From: Paenibacillus tengchongensis
GTDB lineage: Bacteria; Bacillota; Bacilli; Paenibacillales; Paenibacillaceae
NCBI RefSeq assembly: GCF_008973665.1
Contig: NZ_WACP01000005.1
Coordinates: 310,001 to 374,000, forward strand
Direction: 5' to 3'
Length of the DNA stretch: 64,000 nt
Positions 18,169 to 25,460 of this stretch are shown here, piece by piece. Position numbers and translations under genes: made by a program. Position 1 is the first letter of the stretch. The number at the start of each line of letters is the position of its first letter. Below the pieces are notes generated by a model. It did not search any database and was not told where the DNA came from. It saw only the letters and a list, made by a program, of their open reading frames with translations.

Positions 18169-18915
18169 TCAGGCTGCCGTCACCGTATAAGGAGTGGCCT
18201 TTCCGCGGCGCAACGCGTATATCAGATACAGGCCGTACGCCAGATAGATGACGTTAAGTACAGACACAACCAGGACTTCATGGCTCTCAATCGCCGGATT
18301 GGTCATCTGGGCCAGTGCATCGAACAGGAAGTGGAACAGGATCAGCGGCACGATCCGGCCGGTAAGCTCCAGCAGCAGAGCCAGAATGAAGCCGATCAGC
18401 AGCGCGTTAACGATCTGCAGGGACGTGCTCAGTGCATCCTTGCCGCTGAGGGCATTGGCCATATGCAGCACTCCGAAGAAGAGCGAGCTGAAGACGATGA
18501 AGAATCCGGCGCCGCGGCTGCGCAGCTTCTCGCGCATGATCCCCCGGAATACCGCTTCTTCGGTATAACCGACAAGAGCCGAAAAGACGAGCACGAGCAA
18601 TATCTTCGCCGCAGTCAGCTTGGGATCGAAACCGCCCATGACCGGCTGCACCAGCGCGATAACCAGCAGCGGCAGGTAATACAGCGCTTTGCCGTCTTCG
18701 CGGATATCCCATTTGCCGAATCCGAAGGCTGCCATGCTGCGGTCCCTTTTGCGCATATACAGGGTTACGCCAACGCCCATGGCCAGAAACGCCAATCCCT
18801 GGGCAATCATGATGCCGTTGTCACTAAGCTCCATAATCGTCGCGGCGGCGGACGCGATGCTCATCAGCATTGTCAGCACCAGGCCGATCATGAAACAAAA
18901 ACCAATTTTTTTCAT
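18169..18915 (-). CDS. CPBP-family intramembrane metalloprotease
   Basis: A 248-residue membrane protein with about seven or eight helices. It carries the full CPBP (Abi/Rce1-like) motif set: EE at 119-120 with R124 (EEAVFRG), H151 and N154 (FGVLHMANAL), and H195 with D199 (HFLFDAL). These residues form the intramembrane zinc site. Family members process prenylated or peptide substrates, give bacteriocin self-immunity, or have no known role. AGGGAGGG precedes ATG 18915. No bacteriocin gene is seen nearby, so the substrate is open. Confidence 0.9.
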   Translation of the reverse strand: MKKIGFCFMIGLVLTMLMSIASAAATIMELSDNGIMIAQGLAFLAMGVGVTLYMRKRDRSMAAFGFGKWDIREDGKALYYLPLLVIALVQPVMGGFDPKLTAAKILLVLVFSALVGYTEEAVFRGIMREKLRSRGAGFFIVFSSLFFGVLHMANALSGKDALSTSLQIVNALLIGFILALLLELTGRIVPLILFHFLFDALAQMTNPAIESHEVLVVSVLNVIYLAYGLYLIYALRRGKATPYTVTAA

Positions 18916-18987
18916 AAAATCCCTCCCTGCCGGGAGTATACAGGAAATCCCAACAGAACAGAAGCCAAAGTCTTCCAGCTTACTAAT

Positions 18988-19848
18988 TCAGCAGCACTGC
19001 TGGACCACCCATACCTTGCTGAAATCCCTCTGCAGCAGATCCTTCTCCGTAATCCAGAAGTACAGCCTGCCGACATCGCCCCACATCATTCCGCTCTCCT
19101 CCTCGGAATCCAGCTGAAATAACAGCTTCCAGCGGTCAGCTTCAGGCTCCAGCAGCTCCCGGCGCGGATCGTTGTAGCCGGTGGCATCTCCGCAATAAAG
19201 GCCGTCATTGACCAGCTGGCACTCCAGCAGCATGTCGCCCTGGATAGAATCGGGATGCCCCAGCAGCTTATGCACATAGCCTGAAGCATCGTTAAGCTCC
19301 CGTACTTTCCCGTACATTTTCCAGTAGCGTTCCCGTTCTTCCGCAGTCAGGTTCAGCCGGTGTATAAGCAGCGATTCCCCGTCCGGCAGATCGGTCTGTC
19401 TGGAGAAGGTGAATCTGGCTGCCGGGAAGGAGCCCGCCTCCGTAATCTCCGTCGGCTCATCCTTGCGCTCCAGCTCCTGAAGTCCCTCCGTATAAAGCAC
19501 GCTCCATCTTCCCCGGTCTCCGGGATCAAATCCCCACGGCTGTTCCACCGCATCATAGAAGAAGCTGAGCAAGCCCTTGCCGGGAAGCTTCGTTTCGCCA
19601 AGTCCGGCAGCCTGGTCCAGATGGATCTGGGCGAGAAAATGCAAAGACCGGCCTTCGTATTGCGGCCAGTGCTCCGCTTCAGGCAGATCCGGCCGGCCGC
19701 CAAGCTTGGAGCAGCCGATGCCGATGAGTTCGTCCTCTTCTTGTTCAGTCCGCAGCCGGACAGCTTCCGCAGCATAAGCGATGATCTCCTGTTCGATCCG
19801 GTCCAGTCCGTACGATTGCAGCAATTCAATTACAGCTTGGTCTGCCAT
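18988..19848 (-). CDS. YwqG-family (DUF1963) protein
   Basis: A 286-residue soluble protein of the YwqG/DUF1963 family. Typical features are the early SKLGGRPDLP segment, the EGRSLHFLAQIHLDQ strand, the LLSFFYD motif and the terminal GRLYFWITEKDLLQRDFSKV. The biochemical function of the family is not established; members are often found near stress or toxin-immunity genes. AGGAG lies upstream of ATG 19848. It sits between the serine hydrolase and CPBP protease genes on the same strand with short gaps, so these three may form one transcript. Confidence 0.85.
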   Translation of the reverse strand: MADQAVIELLQSYGLDRIEQEIIAYAAEAVRLRTEQEEDELIGIGCSKLGGRPDLPEAEHWPQYEGRSLHFLAQIHLDQAAGLGETKLPGKGLLSFFYDAVEQPWGFDPGDRGRWSVLYTEGLQELERKDEPTEITEAGSFPAARFTFSRQTDLPDGESLLIHRLNLTAEERERYWKMYGKVRELNDASGYVHKLLGHPDSIQGDMLLECQLVNDGLYCGDATGYNDPRRELLEPEADRWKLLFQLDSEEESGMMWGDVGRLYFWITEKDLLQRDFSKVWVVQQCC

Positions 19849-19870
19849 TCCTCTTCACTCCTGTCCGAAA

Positions 19871-21766
19871 TTAATAGTACATATCCCAGCCAACAATCAA
19901 TACGGCAAAGAGCAGTCCGGTAAGCCCGGTCAGGATATAGACGGTCTTGCGGAAGCGTCCGCCGTCTGCCCGCCTAAGCTTGAGCGCCAGCAGAATCACA
20001 TAGGCTGCAGCCAGAACAACATAGAGGATGTTCAATATCAGGTGAATCAGAATTGCCGAATATGCCGTGTAATTTATGGTCCTGTAAACTAAAGCGGCGA
20101 GATTAGCGGTCACTATGACGCCGGCGGCATTCATCCACAGGTGATGCTTGGTGAAGCTTGGACCCATCTGCGGTTTAGCTGGTGTTTTCATTTTACGGAA
20201 TATCCATTTAATGAGTTCGCCAAGCAGCGCCACCACATTATACAAAAGCCCGATGCCCAGAACGAACAAAGAGATTGTGGCGATATGCGCCGTGAAATTT
20301 GAAACCTTGTAATAATCCCCATAGGTATTGGAGGTCTTCACGACCTTTCCTGCTTCCTGTGAAAAAACCTGCACCCCCGAATGGCCGACAGGGAGATATT
20401 CGTACGGTGCGGTCTGAATGAAGCTAACGCCGTTCTGATCTTTGTAGAACTGGCTGTTGACTTTTGTCACTGTAAGGAAGTTAGTCATAGTCAATATTTT
20501 GGCATAGCCGGAGACCATTCTTCTTGCGCGCAGATACACCCCTTCCACTTCAGCCACTTCCGGCATCTGACCGGTGTAGGCTTGTGCGGCGGATATGCTG
20601 GCACCAAAGATTTTTTCGACAAGCCCGGTGTTATATACTTCCTCGCCATTCTGGTTGGTCATCACCACCATTCCGAATCCGGAAGCGGGATCGAACACAA
20701 ACCTGCTGGAAAATCCGACGGTATTTCCCCCATGCTCCAGCGCCGGAACCGCATATTGGTTAATGAAGAACCCGTGTGCGATGCGCGGAATGGAGGTACC
20801 GTCATAATTCAGACTTGGCGACAGCATTTCCTGCAATGTCGCTTCCTTCTGAAACAGCGGACCGGCACCGCCGCCGGCCGGCATCAGCGCCGCCAGAAAT
20901 TTCGCCGCATCTCCCGCCGTTCCAATCGCAGCGCCTGCAGGATAAAGATTTATAAAGCCTCTGTTTTCAGGCATATACTTCAGGCCAGTTGTGTAGCCCC
21001 GGATGCTGTTCCGGGCCTCTGCCACTGCCGGATTATCGTGCTGTGCCGGATGAATGGCTGTGCGCTCCATACCCAGCACGTCAAAAATATGCTCCTTCAC
21101 GTATGTATAGAACGGCTTGCCGCTTTGCAACTCCACAATATAGCCTGCCAGTGCGGCCCCGTAGTTGGAGTACGCCACCGTCTCTCCCGGCCGGTACACC
21201 TGCCCCGGCTCAAAGCGGTCCAGCGCCTCTCCCAGTTCAAGCAAATCCGTCTCGGAATTGTAATACATATCCGTGATCCGGTCCTGAAAGCCTGCAGTAT
21301 GGTGCATCAGGTTCAATAAGGTGATCGGATCATCGTATTTCAGCTTGCTCAGAAAGCCCCCGGGAAGATATTCGCGGATATCGGCGTTCAGATCGAGCTT
21401 TCCTTGTTCCACCAGTTGCATTACACTGGTCCACACCAGCAGCTTCGTGCATGAACCCCATTCAAACACTGTATCCGCATTGGCCTCCGTCCCGTGTTCC
21501 ATATCGGCCATGCCGTAGGCTTTGTCAAAAATTGTCCGGCCCTCATTAACGTATGCTACCGCTACGGCCGCTGTCGTCTTCTCATTGCTCCGGACAAACA
21601 GATCGGTCACCGTCTCCAGTAAAGACAACGCTGTCCCGGACGGCATAGTCTCCTTCACTCCGTCTTCCGCATACACAGGCACTGCTGCCTGGCTCAGTAC
21701 AAGTATAGCGGCCAGCAAGCCGGCTACTAATGGCGGGCGGAGGAGCTTTCGAATTGGCCTTCGCAT
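19871..21766 (-). CDS. secreted, membrane-anchored serine hydrolase (class C beta-lactamase-like)
   Basis: A 631-residue protein. A signal peptide (residues 1-33, ending VYA-ED) leads to a penicillin-binding/beta-lactamase-fold domain. The catalytic SCTK is at residues 105-108 and YSN at 199-201, with an HGG motif in the position of KTG. The C-terminal 200 residues have four membrane helices, so the enzyme is held at the cell surface. Such proteins are usually peptidases or esterases acting on D-amino-acid peptides rather than true beta-lactamases. ATG 21766 is chosen because it gives a clean signal peptide and has AGGA before it; a TTG start 45 bases upstream is an alternative. Confidence 0.87.
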   Translation of the reverse strand: MRRPIRKLLRPPLVAGLLAAILVLSQAAVPVYAEDGVKETMPSGTALSLLETVTDLFVRSNEKTTAAVAVAYVNEGRTIFDKAYGMADMEHGTEANADTVFEWGSCTKLLVWTSVMQLVEQGKLDLNADIREYLPGGFLSKLKYDDPITLLNLMHHTAGFQDRITDMYYNSETDLLELGEALDRFEPGQVYRPGETVAYSNYGAALAGYIVELQSGKPFYTYVKEHIFDVLGMERTAIHPAQHDNPAVAEARNSIRGYTTGLKYMPENRGFINLYPAGAAIGTAGDAAKFLAALMPAGGGAGPLFQKEATLQEMLSPSLNYDGTSIPRIAHGFFINQYAVPALEHGGNTVGFSSRFVFDPASGFGMVVMTNQNGEEVYNTGLVEKIFGASISAAQAYTGQMPEVAEVEGVYLRARRMVSGYAKILTMTNFLTVTKVNSQFYKDQNGVSFIQTAPYEYLPVGHSGVQVFSQEAGKVVKTSNTYGDYYKVSNFTAHIATISLFVLGIGLLYNVVALLGELIKWIFRKMKTPAKPQMGPSFTKHHLWMNAAGVIVTANLAALVYRTINYTAYSAILIHLILNILYVVLAAAYVILLALKLRRADGGRFRKTVYILTGLTGLLFAVLIVGWDMYY

Positions 21767-22043
21767 GGTATTCCTGACTGAATTGCGTATCCCTATCACT
21801 TCTGTCAACAACCCCTTCTGGTAAATAAATAATTTTCCACTCCTGCTATATATTCCATGAAGATAGGCAATAACCCTGCCCTGCCCTGACCTATCATCAG
21901 TCTAGCGCGGTCTGCATGAACCGGAGCGGGCGGGCACACGGCAGCGCTTGATTCCGCAGTGAATATTTTTTCCTCCTTCCTTTAACAAAATGTGACCGGA
22001 CACCGTCCTTAACAGTGTTATAGGTAAAGGAGGGCAGAGCAAC

Positions 22044-22541
22044 ATGCAGCATTCAAGCATGACCCGGCCGGAAACTCATGTGATGAAGAGCTTTGAAACA
22101 TATGGCAGCATGCTGTTCCGCATTGCCATGGCCCACCTCGGAAACCGGGAGGATGCGGAGGAAGCGACACAGGATACCTTCATCAAGCTGATGGAAAAAG
22201 CACCCGATTTCAAGGACGCCGAGCACCAGAAGGCGTGGCTGATCCGGGTGATCACCAATCACTGCAAAAGCATGCTGGGCAGAAGCTGGCGTAAGCGCGA
22301 GATTAAGCTTGACGGTGCAGAGCCGGCTCTAGCCGCAGGTAGGCCTGAGGAGCTGGAGCTGCTCCAGCTCGTGCTGTCGCTGCCCGTAAAGTATAGAGCG
22401 GTCATCCATTTGTATTATTACGAGGATGTTCCCGTCCAGGAAATCAGCAGCATTCTGGAGATCAGCGAGTCCGCGGTGAAGATGAGACTTCAGCGGGGAC
22501 GGCAGCTGCTAAGACTGGAACTGGAAGGAGCCGAAGTGTAA
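22044..22541 (+). CDS. ECF RNA polymerase sigma factor
   Basis: A 165-residue extracytoplasmic-function sigma factor with region 2 (MLFRIAMAHLGNREDAEEAT, DTFIKLMEKAP, KAWLIRVITN) and region 4 (LPVKYRAVIHLYYYEDVPVQ, EISSILEISESAVKMRLQRG). AAAGGAGGG precedes the ATG. Its stop codon overlaps the start of the next gene by one base, coupling it to an anti-sigma factor. It would direct RNA polymerase to envelope-stress or signal-response promoters. An autoregulatory promoter is expected in the AT-rich stretch before the gene, but I could not assign its -35 and -10 confidently. Confidence 0.93.
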   Translation: MQHSSMTRPETHVMKSFETYGSMLFRIAMAHLGNREDAEEATQDTFIKLMEKAPDFKDAEHQKAWLIRVITNHCKSMLGRSWRKREIKLDGAEPALAAGRPEELELLQLVLSLPVKYRAVIHLYYYEDVPVQEISSILEISESAVKMRLQRGRQLLRLELEGAEV

Positions 22542-23521
22542 TGAAAGAGCAGGAGTTTCGCACAAAATACAAGAAAGCGGTGGATTCGATGACGCCAAGT
22601 GAAGAGATGAAGACAAGACTGGAAGAACAATTGAATAGCCGCGGCAAGCACCCCAAACGCCCGCGCAAGAGCGTATATATTGCAGCCAGCATCGTGCTGG
22701 CCGCCGGCATCGGATTATCCGCTCCGGCGGTATGGAAGCAGATGAACGGATCGGGGCCGGCTTCCAGCGAGGTAGCGCTTGTTACACCGGGCACCGGCGG
22801 CGGCAACGCAACCGGAAGCGCCGTAGTGATTCCCAAGCTGGAATTGCCGGATATGAGTTCAGGAGCGCAGATGAACATGATCGCGCTGGTCGTGTATCAA
22901 GGCAACGTCTATACCCAGGCGACCACCCGCATCGATGCCGCCGATGCAGCGGCGCTGCGCGGCGACAAGCTCGGCCGCACCACCGGCGGCATTGATGAAT
23001 GGAGCGGCGAGGACGCCTATATTGAGCTGGCCTCTAATATCGGCGAGACGGACATCTACGCCGTGAAGGGCTATGACACGAACTTCCGGATCATGTCTTA
23101 TACAGAAGTGGACGGCCAGGTGTTTGCCGAGCTCTACGAGCAGGCCAACGGCATCACCGTCAGCAGCGGCGCCGACCTGATCGGCAAGCTGAACCTCGAA
23201 GGCCGCATCGCCTCGGCACAGTGGGAAAGCTTCGCCAGCTGGAACAACGGCCTGCAGCAGCTTGCCCCGCTGGATACCGGCGAAGCGCTGGACAGCTTCG
23301 TGGCAGCCCTGCTGGCAGCTCGGCCGCTGGCCGCCGAGCCGCTGATGGAGCAAGGCATCTACGACAGCGAGGACCGCAAGGTGGTCTATCTGACGCTGGA
23401 GGATCAGACCCGCGTCGAGCTGACGCTCTTCGGCCAGGGCCTGGTGCGTTACGGCAATGCACAGGTGTTCTTTGAGGTGGAGCCGGGGGCGTTTCAGAAC
23501 TTCTGGGAGAGCATGAAGTAG
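22541..23521 (+). CDS. membrane anti-sigma factor
   Basis: A 326-residue single-pass membrane protein. A short basic cytoplasmic part (residues 1-45) precedes one membrane helix (VYIAASIVLAAGIGLSAPAV) and a roughly 260-residue external domain. The overlap with the ECF sigma gene and the topology identify it as the cognate anti-sigma factor. It lacks the HxxxCxxC zinc motif of classical ZAS anti-sigma factors, and no cysteine is present in the cytoplasmic part. The external domain would be the sensor; its ligand is unknown. A strong terminator ends the two-gene operon. Confidence 0.82.
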   Translation: MKEQEFRTKYKKAVDSMTPSEEMKTRLEEQLNSRGKHPKRPRKSVYIAASIVLAAGIGLSAPAVWKQMNGSGPASSEVALVTPGTGGGNATGSAVVIPKLELPDMSSGAQMNMIALVVYQGNVYTQATTRIDAADAAALRGDKLGRTTGGIDEWSGEDAYIELASNIGETDIYAVKGYDTNFRIMSYTEVDGQVFAELYEQANGITVSSGADLIGKLNLEGRIASAQWESFASWNNGLQQLAPLDTGEALDSFVAALLAARPLAAEPLMEQGIYDSEDRKVVYLTLEDQTRVELTLFGQGLVRYGNAQVFFEVEPGAFQNFWESMK

Positions 23522-23550
23522 ATTAGACGGCTGCGGTCAGTATAAGTCAG

Positions 23551-23592
23551 CAAAGCTAAGGGCCATCCTGCGCCGGATGGCCCTTAGCTTTG
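23551..23592. terminator. terminator of sigma/anti-sigma operon
   Basis: A perfect 18-bp stem (left arm CAAAGCTAAGGGCCATCC, loop TGCGCC) is followed by TTTATT. It can also stop transcription from the right. Confidence 0.9.
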
Positions 23593-23607
23593 TTTATTGT
23601 CCGTTAT

Positions 23608-23904
23608 TTACGGAGTCCCACTCTTGAACGGATCTGCTTCTCTTGATTTCACTTCAATTAGAATAAACCCGGCTATCCATGCATTCGTTTCAGTAAATGG
23701 ACCATCCGTAACCACCGGAATTCCCCCCGGTTCTGGAAACGAAAGACGAATGCCATTTGAACTTGGATGAAGACTAGCCATAACCCGCGCGCCTGCCTTA
23801 ACTTACTCCTCATTGTACTCCGTCATGGCCTCAATGAGCTGTGAGCTCGGGAGATTTCCGGCTTCCGAGTTCTTTGTGGCTTTGACAATAAGTAAAAAGC
23901 GTAT
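23608..23904 (-). pseudogene. inactivated YCII/DGPF-type small protein gene
   Basis: The frame encodes a typical YCII-related protein: RFLLIVKATKNSEAG, a middle LHPSSNGIRLSF, VVTDGPF, and an end WIAGFILIEVKSREADPF. Two lesions break it. The expected start codon, correctly placed behind AGGAGG, reads ATA instead of ATG. Codon 34 is TAA at 23803-23805, where the family normally has a leucine. The frame is otherwise intact to its natural stop, so inactivation looks recent. A GTG three codons before the ATA could initiate, but the nonsense codon would still truncate the product. Confidence 0.75.
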
Positions 23905-24122
23905 GATCCTCACCTCCTCTTTTTCGAGATAGATCCAACGATTTCAGCAAGAAACTTTAATGAAATTCCCATTAGAAGCACAACTTGCAGCTGCGGACAC
24001 TGCAATCAGAAAACGCAGGCGGCACTCTAGCTTTAAATTTACCCTGTTAGGCAGGATTTGCGATATAACCTGTAGAAGCCTACCGTTAATCAAAAGAAAA
24101 AACCCAAAGGAAGGTAAACCAA
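23905..24122. other. intergenic, no gene seen
   Basis: AT-rich sequence between the YCII-type pseudogene and the HTH-like gene. It must hold the promoter of the two-gene module; AAGGAAGG before 24123 is the only clear signal. Confidence 0.4.
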
Positions 24123-24350
24123 ATGACAGTTAGTGAACTTGGAAAAATACTCGGTGATATGTATCGAAGCGCTCCTCACGGTTATCAAGTTGCAAAGATT
24201 CACTTGTTCGGCGTAAAGTATGCGCATGTCATCCTCAGAAATGATTTCAATGTAAAAGAAATTGTTTCCGCTTCGGGGATTAGCCTATCATACGCCACAG
24301 AAGTAAGCAAAGGAATCAAACTTTCTGAGTATGTTGTGCCCAAGGAATAG
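24123..24350 (+). CDS. small HTH-like protein paired with nuclease-like gene
   Basis: A 75-residue protein with no named family that I can assign. The second half (DFNVKEIVSASGISLSYATE, then VSKGIKLSEYV) has the spacing of a helix-turn-helix. The first half (LGKILGDMYRSAPHG) is a short helix followed by a beta strand pair. AAGGAAGG stands eight bases before the ATG. It lies 93 bases upstream of a PD-(D/E)XK-like gene on the same strand, so the pair is likely a regulator or antidote plus effector. AT-rich relative to flanks, suggesting transfer. Confidence 0.7.
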   Translation: MTVSELGKILGDMYRSAPHGYQVAKIHLFGVKYAHVILRNDFNVKEIVSASGISLSYATEVSKGIKLSEYVVPKE

Positions 24351-24443
24351 GTAGGGAGGATAGTGTGACTATCACCCTCGGGGATACCAAACGTTGAGAA
24401 TTTTCATGCATTAAACTAATGTATTCAGAAAGGTGGAATACCT

Positions 24444-24923
24444 TTGCCAAACATGAACTGGACTGTACTTAACACATTACAACTTGGGAGATACGCAGAA
24501 TACTTTGCCAAGATGGAATTTGCATCATACGGACTCGAGGTATTTTCTTCAGAGGTAGATGATCGGGGAATAGACTTTATTGTGAAAGATAAAATGGGTC
24601 GATTCTCGGAAATCCAAGTCAAGTCATTAAGAGGAACTGGGTACGTTTTTGCCCAGAAGAGCAAGTTCAATATCAGTAATCCTAATTTGTACTTGGCACT
24701 CTTAATTTTCAAAGAAGGCCGAATGCCTGATTTTTTCTTAATTCCTTCTGCGGCTTGGGAGGTCCCTAACGAGGTGTTTGTGGACCGTATTTATGACAAG
24801 CCTGGACAAACAAGCAAACCGGAATACGGGATCAATATTTCTAATAGAAATTACGACATTCTGGAGATTTTTAAATTTGAAGAATCCATTAAAGACTTTT
24901 TATCAGCGCCAATAGAGGCGTAA
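24444..24923 (+). CDS. PD-(D/E)XK nuclease-like protein (DUF4365-like)
   Basis: A 159-residue soluble protein. An N-terminal helix (LQLGRYAEYFAKMEFASYGL) leads to the motif RGIDFIVKDKMG, then SEIQVKSLR. D in GIDF and the Q-x-K of EIQVKS reproduce the catalytic core of the PD-(D/E)XK fold as seen in DUF4365-type proteins, which are common in defence loci. The start is TTG 24444 with AAAGGTGG seven bases before; the ATG at 24453 is too far from that site. Whether it cuts DNA or only keeps the fold is not known. Downstream is non-coding and carries repeat copy A. Confidence 0.7.
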   Translation: MPNMNWTVLNTLQLGRYAEYFAKMEFASYGLEVFSSEVDDRGIDFIVKDKMGRFSEIQVKSLRGTGYVFAQKSKFNISNPNLYLALLIFKEGRMPDFFLIPSAAWEVPNEVFVDRIYDKPGQTSKPEYGINISNRNYDILEIFKFEESIKDFLSAPIEA

Positions 24924-25063
24924 GCTGGACAAGAATCAATCTGGCATGCCGCGAACTTAACGGATGATTTAAGGCATGATGTACATGCTACCTCCATGAA
25001 AATTGCAGATTATGCTTACTAACTTTTCCCCTTAAAGACCGATTTACTATGCAGTCAAAGTTT

Positions 25064-25246
25064 AGTTCGATTTCCGCACACTAATACTGCCGTTCTTACG
25101 AGGTTTCAGCACACTTATTGGATTATCGCCACTTAAATTGGTCAAATCGGCTTGGAAATCAATTCTCATCCTTATTAAGTAGCGATTTTCCAACTAGATG
25201 AGTGATAACACCTGCATGGATAAAATTAGTTGGCGATTATCCACCT
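25064..25246 (+). repeat. 183-bp four-box palindromic repeat, copy A
   Basis: Four 22-nt boxes lie at 25064-25085 and about 25117-25138 (forward) and 25174-25195 and 25225-25246 (inverted). Forward boxes resemble ATTGGATTATCGCCACTTAA and inverted boxes are its complement (ATTAAGTAGCGATTTTCCAA). Boxes 2 and 3 pair at about 17 of 20 positions, so the element can fold into a large hairpin. It lies between the 3' ends of the nuclease-like gene and the PL11 gene. The rest of the 537-base gap (24924-25460) holds nothing recognisable apart from the terminator at 25405. Confidence 0.85.
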
Positions 25247-25404
25247 AATACCATGACCGAGCCAAGTCCAAGGTCTGTGTGCGCGGACATCCCCAGCCCT
25301 TATGCTCCAGTAAGTGGGTCCATAGCTGCAAACTGATGCGGCCAAGGCACTAACATGTAGCGGGTTATTAGAGTTTCTTCATTTTGCCGCGCATACTGCA
25401 AAAC

Positions 25405-25429
25405 AGGGCAGCCCATCCCGGGCTGCCCT
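25405..25429 (-). terminator. terminator of PL11 gene
   Basis: A 10-bp perfect stem AGGGCAGCCC and its complement with a 5-base loop. On the minus strand it is followed by GTTTT. Confidence 0.8.
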
Positions 25430-25460
25430 TCAGTGTGTATCGCATATTTACAGCTACCTG

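Noticed and set aside
19871..21766. A true class C beta-lactamase
   Set aside because: The C-terminal membrane domain and overall layout fit surface serine hydrolases; KTG is replaced and no ampR-type regulator is present.
25064..25246. A short CRISPR array or riboswitch as explanation of the repeat
   Set aside because: Boxes are in inverted symmetry with conserved linkers, not direct repeats with unique spacers, and no leader, cas genes or downstream regulated gene start are present.
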